Assembly: GCA_963611685.1 (NCBI GenBank)
Contig: CAVDSU010000017.1
Span: 1 to 24,036 of the forward strand
Source of the DNA: UBA1724 sp963611685
GTDB taxonomy: Bacteria; Verrucomicrobiota; Lentisphaeria; Oligosphaerales; Oligosphaeraceae
Length of the DNA: 24,036 nucleotides
Direction of reading: 5' to 3'
The notes under the pieces are model-generated. The model searched no databases and was not told the DNA's origin. It saw nothing but the letters and a program-made list of their open reading frames with translations. Below, in pieces: positions 1 to 9,497 of the stretch (within the stretch, counting starts at the first letter, position 1; each line of letters opens with the position of its first letter). Both the position numbers and the translations under genes were made by a program.

Positions 1-372
1 GAACATGTAATACCCGCCATACGCCGGCATAGCCGTGGCGTAGTTGAACATGGACATAACGTTCCCGTCCGCGGCAATGCTCCCGGTCATGGAGAACTGG
101 AAGTAGTTGGAGGAGGAGAACGCGCAGTCCGCCCGGTTCTCGAACTCCACCCAGGAGCCCTTCGCCAGCGACACGCCCGTCCCTGCGGCGTATGCCGTCC
201 ACTTGGGGGAGCTATCCGTGCGGAAATAGAGGTCGGGGGCAAGGGAGCCATTGGCGGCAAGCGTCACGGAGCTCCCGGAATCGCCAATGCCCATCAGGCG
301 CAACGCGCCGGAGGGTTCCGCCGCCCCTCCGCGGGAGCGGCGCGCCAGCATTGCGAAAGCCTCCCGCCTCAT
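1..372 (-). CDS. BspA/LRR-like phage adhesin, N-terminal part (runs off the left edge)
   Basis: The frame is open from an ATG at 372-370 to base 1, giving 124 residues with no stop, so only the N-terminus is present. The start overlaps the stop of the 133-aa gene by 4 nt (ATGA). After a basic start (MRREAFAMLARRSRGG), residues from about 47 onward read like a repeat seen in gut phage and bacterial surface proteins: LYFRTDSSPKWTAYAAGTG, then GSWVEFENRADCAFSSSNYF, then FSMTGSIAADGNVMSMFNY. This resembles the entry segment of BspA-like LRR_5 proteins, in which a described stimulus-like sentence is followed by an MTG.I.ASGN.MS core. Placed directly downstream of the fibre genes, it is most likely a receptor-binding or fibre-tip protein. 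The family call rests on remembered motif resemblance. The LRR repeats themselves would lie outside the window. Confidence 0.72.
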   Translation of the reverse strand, partial: MRREAFAMLARRSRGGAAEPSGALRLMGIGDSGSSVTLAANGSLAPDLYFRTDSSPKWTAYAAGTGVSLAKGSWVEFENRADCAFSSSNYFQFSMTGSIAADGNVMSMFNYATAMPAYGGYYMF

Positions 373-770
373 GCCTCGGTCCCCTCCCCAGCGGTGGCGC
401 TTCCGATCTTCGCGAAGATCCCGTCCAGCTGTTCGCTGGTCACGCCAAGCTGTGTTGCCGCCTTCTGGAAGTCTGCGTTCGCGCGGTCCAGCCGGATCAC
501 GGAATTCCAGTAGAACTGGAGCTCCTCGCTTGCGGCGTATCTCTCCTTCAGCGTGACAAGCAATTCGGGGAAGTGCTCCTCAAGGCACTGCAACAGCTCG
601 TATTTCGTGCACTGCGTGCGCGCGGGAGCCTCCGGGATGCGCTCCCAGAACATCCCCCAGCCGTGGTAGCAGGCGGTCGCCGGGGTGAACGGCGTGATGT
701 TGTGCCACCTCTTCGGGAGCGCGTAGAACTTTTTCCCGGATGGGGATACCCAGTAGGTGCGGATGTCCAT
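369..770 (-). CDS. Fibre-associated accessory protein, unknown function
   Basis: This 133-aa protein lies between the tail fibre and the adhesin gene. The ATG at 770-768 is preceded by GGAGG about 10 nt upstream, and the TGA stop overlaps the next gene's ATG. The N-terminal half is aromatic-rich (WVSPSGKKFYALPKRW, CYHGWGMFW). The C-terminal half is predicted helical: KYELLQCLEEHFPELL, then QFYWNSVIRLDRANADFQ, then LGVTSEQLDGIFAKI. That last pattern resembles the small helical segment found in many short phage proteins encoded beside fibre genes. By position it could be a fibre assembly chaperone or a baseplate/fibre adaptor. I do not recognise a defined family, so the function is inferred from context only. 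Confidence 0.75.
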   Translation of the reverse strand: MDIRTYWVSPSGKKFYALPKRWHNITPFTPATACYHGWGMFWERIPEAPARTQCTKYELLQCLEEHFPELLVTLKERYAASEELQFYWNSVIRLDRANADFQKAATQLGVTSEQLDGIFAKIGSATAGEGTEA

Positions 771-797
771 GTCGTCTGTGCCTCCTTCTGTGGTGGG

Positions 798-2480
798 CTA
801 TTGCTTCTTCGTAACCGTCACGGTGCATGTCGTGCTCTCGCCAATGTCCGTCCAAGTCTTCGTCCCCAGAATGGAGGAGATGTCGGAGGTGGCGCTAGGG
901 GAGCTGATCGCGCCGAAGGTCGGCACAATCCAGGAAGAGCCGTCGTTGGACGACTGCGTGCGCCACTGCCCCGTCGTGGACTGGTAAATGAGGCGGCGTT
1001 GCTTGGAGTCGGCTACATACCCGGATGGATTCGTGCAGGTGGCGGTGTTGGTCGCCGCGTCGTACACGTAGTCGCCGTCGTTGTAGGCGGGGAAGCCGCC
1101 ACTGGTCACGGTCAGGTTGTAGATCACTGTGGCAGTTGGCGCCGGCTTTTCCGTGATGGAGACAGTGACCTTGAAGCTCACGGGGTCGCAGTGCGCCGCG
1201 GTGACGGTGACGGTGACGGTTCCGGAGTATGTGCCCGTGGGGGTTCCTGAGGCAACGCCCTCCGGGGAGATGGTGAGCCAGGAGGGGATGTCCTGTAGGA
1301 TGGCAGTGAAGGTCGGCACCTCCCCGTTGCTTACCTCCACCGTGTCGTAGAGGTTCACGCAGACCGCGTTGCCCACATGGTCGGAGATCGTGCGGTCGGT
1401 GGCGGTGATGGCCCCGTCGTCCACGCAGTCCACAACGTAGAGGCGCGCGCCGTATCCGTCCCACCTCACCACGCACTCGTTCCACTTGGATGCCTCCAGC
1501 GCGTCAATGATCCGCACGCGCCCTCCGGAAATGCTGTGCGTCCCGGGGTTCAGGGAGATCAGGCACTCGCCGGAGCCAGCCAGGAGCCACTCGTCGGAGA
1601 GTTCAAGGGACCCGTCGGCGGATGGCTCCCAGCGGTATGCCTTGCCGGGGGATACCGTCAGCGTCGCCTCCGTGGAATTCTGCACGGCCTCCAGCACGCG
1701 CAAGCGCGCGGAGAGCTCCTCGGACAGGTCGCCCTGGTCGGACAGCGTCCCGGAAATCTTGCCCCATGCCGCCTCGCCAGCGGTGGCGGATAGCGTGCCG
1801 TCGCTAGAGATGGACAAGCCCGTGCCAACCCTCACGCCGCCCAGGGAGGAGGCGGTGGCGGTGGGAAGCGTGTAGCTCGGTCCCGTGGCTCCCGTGTCGC
1901 CCTTCTCGCCCTTGTCGCCCTTGTCGCCCTTCTCTGGCTTTGGGAGGGCAAGCCGGAGGACGTTTCCGTCCAGCTCGGCGGAAGGCGCGGATCCGGCCGC
2001 GCCGATGGAGAACTCAAGCGTCAGGTTCGCCACATTGGAGAATTTCCGGAACAGGGCGTAGAGGTCGGGGACCTCCTCGCCGTCGGGGACCCGCACGGCG
2101 CGCTCCAGCTGTTGCCAGATCTCCGCGTCGCGCAGGACGGCGCGGTCCAATGCCGCCTCCAGGGCGACGGTGGAAAGCCTGCCGGCAAGCGGGATCTCGG
2201 TCTCCTGCGTCAGGTCGGTTCGGCGGCGAAGGACCAGCCGCTTGCCGTCAAGCTTTGCGCTTGCGGAAAGGGTGACGGACGCGCCAGCCTTCAAACCGCT
2301 GGAGCTCGCCGTCCTCGTGTAGAGGTCCAGCGCAAGCTCCGAAAGGGTCTGCGCCTCCTCGTCCACCACATACACGCCCAGGTCGTCAAGCTCCATCAGG
2401 GATCCGGGGAACAGGTAGGGACCCGTCCCGCTGACCACATGGGAAACCGCCACGACGTTGTTCTCTGCGCTTATTGCCAT
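798..2480 (-). CDS. Tail fibre protein with collagen-like stretch and Ig-like domain
   Basis: This 560-aa protein starts at the ATG at 2480-2478, chosen because GGGAGG lies 8 nt upstream; the frame stays open further upstream but without a ribosome site and through the promoter-like motif. The N-terminus (MAISAENNVVAVSHVVSGTG, later LMELDDLGVYVVDE) fits the T7 gp17-type fibre anchor that attaches to the tail. Near residues 185-200 lies a Gly-X-Y run (GDKGDKGEKGDTGATG), typical of trimeric phage fibres. It is followed by TLPTATASSLGGVRVGTGLS, a common fibre shaft motif. Residues of about 386-430 (PTFTAILQDIPSWLTISPEG, then SGTPTGTYSGTVTVTV) look like a putative Ig (He_PIG) domain. The Ser/Thr-rich C-terminus probably contacts the host. 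It heads a short fibre transcription unit behind its own candidate promoter. Confidence 0.88.
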   Translation of the reverse strand: MAISAENNVVAVSHVVSGTGPYLFPGSLMELDDLGVYVVDEEAQTLSELALDLYTRTASSSGLKAGASVTLSASAKLDGKRLVLRRRTDLTQETEIPLAGRLSTVALEAALDRAVLRDAEIWQQLERAVRVPDGEEVPDLYALFRKFSNVANLTLEFSIGAAGSAPSAELDGNVLRLALPKPEKGDKGDKGEKGDTGATGPSYTLPTATASSLGGVRVGTGLSISSDGTLSATAGEAAWGKISGTLSDQGDLSEELSARLRVLEAVQNSTEATLTVSPGKAYRWEPSADGSLELSDEWLLAGSGECLISLNPGTHSISGGRVRIIDALEASKWNECVVRWDGYGARLYVVDCVDDGAITATDRTISDHVGNAVCVNLYDTVEVSNGEVPTFTAILQDIPSWLTISPEGVASGTPTGTYSGTVTVTVTAAHCDPVSFKVTVSITEKPAPTATVIYNLTVTSGGFPAYNDGDYVYDAATNTATCTNPSGYVADSKQRRLIYQSTTGQWRTQSSNDGSSWIVPTFGAISSPSATSDISSILGTKTWTDIGESTTCTVTVTKKQ

Positions 2481-2524
2481 TTGGAAAACCTCCCTTTGGA
2501 AAAACTCCCTATCGTGTTTCAGGT

Positions 2525-2541
2525 AATATGCAACGGCAAAC
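2525..2541 (-). promoter_or_regulatory. Candidate phage-specific promoter, copy 1 (fibre module)
   Basis: On the minus strand this reads GTTTGCCGTTGCATATT, identical over 17 nt to the copy at 19491-19507. It lies in the short gap between the 2311-aa gene and the fibre gene, 44 nt before the fibre ATG. It is flanked by 7-bp inverted arms (AGGTAAT 2521-2527 and ATTACCT 2543-2549). No sigma70 -35/-10 pair at 16-18 bp spacing fits. This suggests a dedicated polymerase or activator site. The promoter role is inferred from position and conservation. Confidence 0.6.
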
Positions 2542-2543
2542 AA

Positions 2544-5500
2544 TTACCTTGACTGCATGATCTTGCGCGCGCGGTCCTTTTGCTCGTCCTCGCCGTCCAT
2601 CCCCACCATCTTGCGAAGCCGCTTGCTCTGCCGCTGTGCCGAAGACCCCGTGGAAAGGACCTTCGCCGCCGCCTCGGAAATGGAGGTGACCGCCGGATTG
2701 CTCGAGAAGATGGGGACGAGGGAGGCCGCCAGGGCGCCAGCGGAGGCAAGGCCCGCCGCCTTGTCCTCGAACGGCGCGTCGCCGGAAATGAGGCTCCATA
2801 GGCGCGTCCATTCGTCAGCCACTCTCTGGACGAAGGTTCCGCTTGGGTTGCCCTTGGCGCTCGTGCCGAACAGCTTCGCCGTAAGGGACGAGATGGTGCC
2901 GCTGTAGACGTCGCCAAGGATGATCGCCCCCGCGAACGGGCCCACGATCCACGCCGCAAGGTATTCGGCGAATTTCGCCTTGAGGTTCACTTTCTCCCAC
3001 TTGTCGGGATCGAAGCCGTAGCGGAAGAAGTCGGTCACCGCCAGCATGAGGGTTGGCAGGAGGACGTGGTTCACGATCAGGTTCCGCGCCGCCTGCCCCT
3101 TGTCCCCCGTCCTCTTCATGGTCCGGAGGTTCTGCGCGTAGAGGTCCAGTATCTGCATGGGGTTCTGCATGAAGAGCCCGAAGAAACGCCCGTATGCGCT
3201 CTGCACGCCCAGGGACTTGTCCTTCGCGTAGGAGGACTGCTGCGTCTGGTCGGTCGCCATCTGCCACTGCATGAGGGCTTCCTTCCTCGCCGCCTCCTCG
3301 CCCCTTTCCCTCGCGGAGAGCTCCTCGGCGCGGGAAAGGGTGCGCCCCTCGGATTGCGCCTCCTCCCTCGCCGCGGAGAGCTCCTGCTCTATGCACTCGT
3401 CCAGCACGCGGAGGCGGGTATCCTGGTAGACGGCAAAGCCGCCGGGGCCCAAGGCGGAGGCGGAGTCGCCCCACTGTATCGGCTTCATCGATGCCTTGGA
3501 CACCGCGTCGGCGAATCCGTGCGCAAGGATTGCCTGCTTGGAGTCGCCGGAAACGAAGCGCTGCGCGGCGTGGCCTCCGGTCTTCACGCGGTTCTGGTAG
3601 TAGTCGCTCGCCTTCGCCTCCTTGAGGAAACGCCGGTATTCCGGACTCATCGAGAGCACGTCGCCGAAGGCGCGCACGAATCCGCCGGTGGTGACCCCTC
3701 CCCAGTTGAGGAAGCCGAAGCCGCTGAGCATCTGCTTCATGAACGAGGAGGGGTTGAAGCCCAGAGCGTCCAGCACGAAGGGGGAGCAAAGGCGGGAGAG
3801 AATGCCGTTGGTCTCCACGACGAGGCCGCCGCCGTCCACCGCCGCCAGCTTCTTCGTGAGGCCCGCCAGGAACTCGGAGCCGTGGCGCGTGCGGATTGCC
3901 TCCTTCACGTCGGGCCGCATGAGAACGTTCTTGATGTCCGCCATGCGGTTCGCCATCGCAATGAAGCGGTTCTGCCCCTGCATCGTGTCCATGAACACGG
4001 TGAACGCGTCCCGGGTGGTGTCCAAATTGAGCGTGTGGAATCGGCGGGAAACCAGGAATCCGGTATCCGGGGTCTTCGCCTGCCCAGCCTGCCGCGCGGG
4101 GGTGAGGCCTGCCTGCGCCTGCCTGCGGTATCTGGTGGGGAAGTAGTTCTCCACGGTGGGCATGTGCGCGCCAAAGCGCTTGACTACCTCCGCGTCCAGC
4201 TCCTGCCGCGACTCGGCAAGGCGGGAGCGCATCCACTGCCCGAACTCCAGGACCTTCTCGCCGCAGAACGCGCGCAACCGCTCCATGTGCGACTCCTTCC
4301 AGCCGTTCCACTCCATGATGGTGCGCACGTCGGACTGGTCCCAAGAAAGAAGGATCTGGAGCGCCTGGAGCTTGGAGCACTCTAGGTGGATGTTCTCGGT
4401 CTCCTCCTCGCGCAGGGGAATGCGCATGGTGAGCTTGCCCTTCTCGCGGTCCTCGTTGAGCTCGCGGTTCAGCAGTTCGTTCTCCGCCGCGTCGGGGGAG
4501 AGCTCCAGGTCCAGTTCCAGTTTCGCGTCGTGGTCGGCAAGCTGGCGACGCAGGAACGCCGCGTTGAACTCGTCCATCTGGACGGTCCCCTCGTCGGTGC
4601 GGACCTCGGCGGCGCCCTTCGCCTCGAACTCCACCAGAGCGGCGCGTGCCGCGTCCACGTCCACCAGGCGCTTGGCGGAGGGCCTGCGCCCCTTGACGTA
4701 GTAGGCGTTGGGGTCTTCCTTGCCGCCGATCCGGGAGGAGTAGACGGGGATTTCCACTCCCGTGTCCTGCTCCTTGCCCGCGTCGGCGACGAAGCGCGCA
4801 TACCCGGTGCGGGTGCCGCCGGCAAGCCTCTTTAGGAATTCGTGCGTGTCCTCGCGCAGCTTCAGGTTTCGCGCGGAAAGGTCGTATTCCGCCTCGTTGA
4901 TGGACCGCCACGCCTTGTTGAGCCATCCGCCCTTGCCGAAGTCCGTCTCCAGTTCCTCGTCGCGGTTGAGGCGCAGCAGGTCGTTCTTCAGGGTGGACAC
5001 GCCAATCTTGTTGAAGAATCCGGTGGGCTTGTCCTCGCGGTTGGCGGCGGAGCGATCGACGTCGCGGGTTCCCTGGATCCGCTCCTTCACCTCGTTGGCG
5101 GCGGCGGAAACGCGCGCTGTGCGCTCTGCTCGCGCCGCGTCGAACTCTGCCCTGCCGTTCTCCACCAGGGAGTTGAGCTCCTGCCAGCCCTCCGCGGCGT
5201 GCTCCTCGGGGGTTTCGCCATAGGTCTCCAGCGCGTGGAGCATCCAGGAGAGCTCCTCGCGCCCAACCTTCCGCCCCATGAACTGCACGCTTCCCTCCGG
5301 GTGCTCCTCGGACTCGAGGCGCTGCATAAGCTCCACGCCGCGGTCGATTGCCGCACGCGAAGCGCGCGCGCCAAGCTCCAGGCAGTCGGCGGCGAAGTCG
5401 ATCTTCGCCTGTGCCTCGGGGGTGATCCGGGAGGTCAGGATCCCCTTCCGCGTGGACGCGGTGCGGTTCCGGTTCGCAAGGGCGCGCATCTGCTCGACTG

Positions 5501-8500
5501 CCTGCTGTGCCGCCTGCCTCTGGAGCTCCTCGCGCGCCTTCTCCATCAGGAGGTCGAAGCCCTCCGTGCGTGCGCCGTGCGGGTGCGCCGCGTCCTGCGT
5601 GTTCGGGGTCATCGCCAAGCGCATGGCGTTCTGGACGAACTGCTTGGCCTGGTGCTCCGGCATGTTGCGCGTCACCTTCGCGGCAAGGGACCCAACCTTC
5701 CGGATCTCCTGCTCCGTCATGTGGTCGCGCTTCTGGTCGCGAAGGAGCCTTCGCAACTCCATGAGGTCATTATGGTTGTTCTGCGTGCGCTTCGCGTCGG
5801 CCTCCTTGAGCCGCTCGTATGCCCGCGTCTTCTTGTCCAGCTCCTTCTGGAGCTCGTCCAGCTTCGCCTGCGACGCCTCGCCGGCCTCCTTCTTGAACGC
5901 GTCGTATTCCTTCCGGAGGGCGTCCAGGTCTTTCTTGAGCCGGGCTTCGGTCGCCTTCGCCTGCTCCTGGAATCTCCCCCATGCCTCCTCGTAGGGATCG
6001 GCGCGCAAAATGCGCTGCGCCTGCCGCGCCGTCTGCAAGGCCGCCTCCGCGGTCTGGACCGCGTCCTTCAGGACAGGCATGGCGCCATCGCCCCATGCCG
6101 CCGCCACGAAGCCGCGGATGCTCTGGCTGCGCCTCTCCGCGTTGCGCTCCGCAAAATAGATGGGGCGCAACGCCCTCTTCATCTCGTCGGCAAGCCAGAT
6201 TGGCTCCTCGCTGGAATCGCTTTCCAGCCATGCGGAAATGCGCCGGATTGCGACTTGGCACAGGTCCTCCTGGCGCGCGAAATACGCATGCCGCGCAAGG
6301 TCGACTGCCAAGGAGGCGGACTCCACCTTCACGCCCTGCTGCGCAAGCGCGCCCTGCACCAGGCTTGCGGCGCGCGCCTCCTCGCCCTTCGCGCTCCCGT
6401 TCCCCTCGAAGAATTCCGGGGCGGCGATCTCCTCGACTATTGGCTTGAGCATTGCGGCGATTGCGTCGATCTGCTCCCGGGAATAGAAGCTTTCCAGCCG
6501 CCGCAAGCGATTCTGCCCCTCGGACCTGTTGGCGTAGTCCGGGTTCTTCGTGGAGAAACGCACGCCCTGCGCTCCCCCTGCGCGCGTGGAGGCGTTGCCC
6601 AGCCAGCGCACAAGGCGTTCCAGGTTGCCGCGCACGTCGGCGAACGCGTCGCCGGAAAGCCTGTGCGCCGCCTCGGAGAGGAAATCCCGGATTGCGAATG
6701 CGGCGTTCCGGTCGGAGTCGAGGCGGGAAAGCATCCTCTTCGCCGCGGCGTTGTCGCGCATCTGCCGGGAGAACTCGTCGGCGACGGCCTCCTGCATCTC
6801 GTCTGTGGCGAAGGAGCCCTCGGGCGCCTCGCGCCCTGCCTCCTCCATGACCGCCGCGGCAATCGTGCGGTACTGTTCGGGGCGGGAGGACGCAAGCCAG
6901 TGGAGCATCTCGTGGAGGAACGCGGAAAGGTGGTCGGCTCCCGGGGAGAGGACCACCGTACCGTCCTCCTCCTGGAACCAGCCGTTCACGCCGCGCTCCT
7001 TCTGGAACTGCTCGGCGGAAATCCCCTGGCGCCCTGCCGCCTCCTCGACTGCCGCGGAATACTCCTCGGCCGTCGCCCTGCGCCACTTGACGCCAGCGGC
7101 CTGCGCCATCCTGTCGATCTCGGAAAGCTCCCTTTCGTCGAAGCCGTCCACGAACTCGCGCACGGAGGCCTCGCCGTCTCCGCTTCGCGCCTTGTCCAGC
7201 GCGCGGCCGGCAAGGGTCAGCACGTCCTGGTCGGAAAGCGTGGCGCCTCCAAACGGGGAGCGCCCGATGGCCTGCCGGAACGCCTGCAATGCCTTACGGA
7301 ACGCGCCGGGGGCCTTCCTGCCGTCGGAGGCGGCGTCGATCATCCAGCGGGTCGCCGCGTCGATCATGTCGGCGTCCGTCATGCCGGCTCCGGGCATGGC
7401 GGAATCCTCGCGCATGCCGTCGGCAATCCTCCGCATCTCCGGGTCGTCCTTCAAGGCGGAATACGCCTTGAGCATGGTATCCTCGTATTGGTTCCCCAGC
7501 ACCTCGTGCAACCCCCTCTCCATGAGGGAGCGCGAAAGCATGACGTTGGGGACCTGCGACGGGGTCACGAGGTTGGCGTTGATCCACACGCCGTTGTCGA
7601 TGGGAGCCCACCGGGGGACGGTCTGCCCCCCTCCGTTCTCGGTGACGAAGGCGCGCACTTCGGCGGGAATCGTCGCCCAGGTCACCTCGCCCTGCGCCAC
7701 GTCAACCCGGAATCCCTCCGGGACGCCCGCCTTCTTCGCGAAGGCGAAGGCGGCCTTGCCGGTCTCCTCGGGGTCGTGGGGGATCTTCGCCAGGAGCTCG
7801 GCGCACGCCATGCGCGCCTCCATGTCCATTCTGGCGCGAACGCCGCGGTCGGTCAGGTCGCTACGCTTCGCCAGGCTGTCCAGCCACTGACGGGTGCCCA
7901 CCTCCACGGGGTCGGCGTCCTGCCCGTAGGACCCCTCGGGGTCGGAGAACGCGTAGTCGTCGGCGCGCTTCATCTCCCACGCGAACTGTGCCACGATGTT
8001 GCGCTTCCGCTCCTCAAGCCTTGCAAGCTCCACCCCCATGTCGCAGGTCTTCACGCCGTCCAGGATCCGGTTGGCGTGGTCCAGAACTGCGCGCTCGTCC
8101 TCGGAAAGGCTACCGGCACGCACCAGGGCCTCCTTGACGTTCTGCGCGTAGGGGATGGCCTCGTTCACCAGCTTCTGCGCCTTGTATACCCTCCCCGCGG
8201 TAATGGAGCCGGTGACGCCACCAAGGGCTCCGCCCACAAGCGCGGATTCCGGAACGCCCTGTATGAGGATTGCCAGGCGCTCCTCGCTTGTCAGCAACGC
8301 GGGGTCGCCGTGCACGCCCGTGCAAATGTCCGTGAAGTTCTCCAGGAGCTGTTCGGCTCCCTCCTGCCCCGCCTCGACGGGAAAGCCCTTGACTACGTGC
8401 TTCGCCGCCTCCTTGAAGGAGGAGCGCACCGCCGCCTTGCCGGGCCCGAACATGCGCCCAACCGCCCACTCGCCGGCCATCCACTGCAACCCGCCGTTGA

Positions 8501-9479
8501 TCATGCCGGTGGACAGCAGGTTTATGGCGGTCTTGCCTGCGCCCATCTCCGCGTCCTTGCCCTCGGCGTGCAAGTCTGCGAACTTGCCGGAGGTGGCCTC
8601 CGCGCCTGCCTCAAGGGCGGATCCCATGGGGCCAGTGAAGATGGCAAGGGCGGTGCGGTATGCCTGCGTGGGTGCCTCGGAAATGACGGTGAGGGCCAGG
8701 TTCTTCGCGAAGCCGTCCCAGTGCTTGTACCACTCGGGGTCGGAGACGTAGCCCTCCCGGCCCTCGGCGATCCACTGGTCGTTGCCGGAAACCTCGCGCG
8801 CCATGCCGTCGAGAATGCCCTTCGCCATATCGTCGGAGATTGCGCCGATGGCGCTTGCCGCCTTCGTGCCAAGGGCGACGGCTCCCGCCACGGGCTTGTA
8901 TACCGCGGTGGCAAGCTTCTGTGCGCCTGCGGCCACGGCGTTGCCTACGCGCTGGATCCCGGAGGGCTCCTCGGCGGCATACAGGGATTTCAGGTGCTCG
9001 AAATACTTGAGGGTGTAGTTGGCCTTCCTGTTCGCCATGCCCCCGTTGTAGCCGGGCACGGGGTCGGAGACGTCCTCGCCGTCCTGCTCCAGGAGCCGCC
9101 GGCAGGTCTCTTCCGCCAGCTCCCCGCACTGGGAGAACGACAGCCCACGCAACGGCCCAACGTTGGACAGCTGCGCATACACGCCGAACTCCTTCTGGAT
9201 CTCCTCCAGGGGGCGTCCGGTGTCGCTTGCCTTGCGCCTCGCCAGCTCGTCGACAACCCGCCGGTCCTCCTTCGGGACGAACGCGTAGGGGTCCTTCCCG
9301 GAGAACACGGCGCGCATACTGTCGGCGTTGAGGCGCGGCGCGCTGTCGGACAGCTTCTGGAACTCGCGCTCGGGGACGGGCTGGGAGCTGAAGGGGTTCC
9401 GCCAGGACTCGCTCTGGAAGGAGTCGGTGTCCCGGCTAAAGGAATAGCCCTTCGGGCGAATGATGTACGGCATGGGCAT
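2544..9479 (-). CDS. Giant internal virion / polyvalent ejection protein with HExxH motif
   Basis: This 2311-aa protein is the third in a run of internal-virion genes, in the slot of T7 gene 16 but much larger than that 1318-aa protein. The ATG at 9479-9477 has GGAGGG 9 nt upstream. Recognisable parts are: an Ala/Gly-rich, partly hydrophobic stretch at about 175-430; LSAFLHEMLHWLASS with a zinc-metallopeptidase HExxH at about 856-860; a long Lys/Glu-rich coiled coil at about 1135-1280; a structured region at about 1487-1973; and two hydrophobic, possibly membrane-spanning segments at about 2138-2156 and 2171-2192. A segment near residue 2080 (QWQMATDQTQQSSYAKDKSL) is of the kind found at the C-terminus of large phage polyvalent proteins. 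It is likely packaged in the head and ejected to form a conduit or to act in the host. Peptidase activity is predicted only from the motif. Confidence 0.85.
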   Translation of the reverse strand: MPMPYIIRPKGYSFSRDTDSFQSESWRNPFSSQPVPEREFQKLSDSAPRLNADSMRAVFSGKDPYAFVPKEDRRVVDELARRKASDTGRPLEEIQKEFGVYAQLSNVGPLRGLSFSQCGELAEETCRRLLEQDGEDVSDPVPGYNGGMANRKANYTLKYFEHLKSLYAAEEPSGIQRVGNAVAAGAQKLATAVYKPVAGAVALGTKAASAIGAISDDMAKGILDGMAREVSGNDQWIAEGREGYVSDPEWYKHWDGFAKNLALTVISEAPTQAYRTALAIFTGPMGSALEAGAEATSGKFADLHAEGKDAEMGAGKTAINLLSTGMINGGLQWMAGEWAVGRMFGPGKAAVRSSFKEAAKHVVKGFPVEAGQEGAEQLLENFTDICTGVHGDPALLTSEERLAILIQGVPESALVGGALGGVTGSITAGRVYKAQKLVNEAIPYAQNVKEALVRAGSLSEDERAVLDHANRILDGVKTCDMGVELARLEERKRNIVAQFAWEMKRADDYAFSDPEGSYGQDADPVEVGTRQWLDSLAKRSDLTDRGVRARMDMEARMACAELLAKIPHDPEETGKAAFAFAKKAGVPEGFRVDVAQGEVTWATIPAEVRAFVTENGGGQTVPRWAPIDNGVWINANLVTPSQVPNVMLSRSLMERGLHEVLGNQYEDTMLKAYSALKDDPEMRRIADGMREDSAMPGAGMTDADMIDAATRWMIDAASDGRKAPGAFRKALQAFRQAIGRSPFGGATLSDQDVLTLAGRALDKARSGDGEASVREFVDGFDERELSEIDRMAQAAGVKWRRATAEEYSAAVEEAAGRQGISAEQFQKERGVNGWFQEEDGTVVLSPGADHLSAFLHEMLHWLASSRPEQYRTIAAAVMEEAGREAPEGSFATDEMQEAVADEFSRQMRDNAAAKRMLSRLDSDRNAAFAIRDFLSEAAHRLSGDAFADVRGNLERLVRWLGNASTRAGGAQGVRFSTKNPDYANRSEGQNRLRRLESFYSREQIDAIAAMLKPIVEEIAAPEFFEGNGSAKGEEARAASLVQGALAQQGVKVESASLAVDLARHAYFARQEDLCQVAIRRISAWLESDSSEEPIWLADEMKRALRPIYFAERNAERRSQSIRGFVAAAWGDGAMPVLKDAVQTAEAALQTARQAQRILRADPYEEAWGRFQEQAKATEARLKKDLDALRKEYDAFKKEAGEASQAKLDELQKELDKKTRAYERLKEADAKRTQNNHNDLMELRRLLRDQKRDHMTEQEIRKVGSLAAKVTRNMPEHQAKQFVQNAMRLAMTPNTQDAAHPHGARTEGFDLLMEKAREELQRQAAQQAVEQMRALANRNRTASTRKGILTSRITPEAQAKIDFAADCLELGARASRAAIDRGVELMQRLESEEHPEGSVQFMGRKVGREELSWMLHALETYGETPEEHAAEGWQELNSLVENGRAEFDAARAERTARVSAAANEVKERIQGTRDVDRSAANREDKPTGFFNKIGVSTLKNDLLRLNRDEELETDFGKGGWLNKAWRSINEAEYDLSARNLKLREDTHEFLKRLAGGTRTGYARFVADAGKEQDTGVEIPVYSSRIGGKEDPNAYYVKGRRPSAKRLVDVDAARAALVEFEAKGAAEVRTDEGTVQMDEFNAAFLRRQLADHDAKLELDLELSPDAAENELLNRELNEDREKGKLTMRIPLREEETENIHLECSKLQALQILLSWDQSDVRTIMEWNGWKESHMERLRAFCGEKVLEFGQWMRSRLAESRQELDAEVVKRFGAHMPTVENYFPTRYRRQAQAGLTPARQAGQAKTPDTGFLVSRRFHTLNLDTTRDAFTVFMDTMQGQNRFIAMANRMADIKNVLMRPDVKEAIRTRHGSEFLAGLTKKLAAVDGGGLVVETNGILSRLCSPFVLDALGFNPSSFMKQMLSGFGFLNWGGVTTGGFVRAFGDVLSMSPEYRRFLKEAKASDYYQNRVKTGGHAAQRFVSGDSKQAILAHGFADAVSKASMKPIQWGDSASALGPGGFAVYQDTRLRVLDECIEQELSAAREEAQSEGRTLSRAEELSARERGEEAARKEALMQWQMATDQTQQSSYAKDKSLGVQSAYGRFFGLFMQNPMQILDLYAQNLRTMKRTGDKGQAARNLIVNHVLLPTLMLAVTDFFRYGFDPDKWEKVNLKAKFAEYLAAWIVGPFAGAIILGDVYSGTISSLTAKLFGTSAKGNPSGTFVQRVADEWTRLWSLISGDAPFEDKAAGLASAGALAASLVPIFSSNPAVTSISEAAAKVLSTGSSAQRQSKRLRKMVGMDGEDEQKDRARKIMQSR

Positions 9480-9497
9480 GCACGGTCCCTCCTCTGT

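Noticed and set aside
2505..2570. A sigma70 or sigma54 promoter before the fibre gene
   Set aside because: No -35/-10 pair with 16-18 bp spacing is found, and the GG/GC spacing of sigma54 is not met. The 17-bp shared motif is the better explanation.
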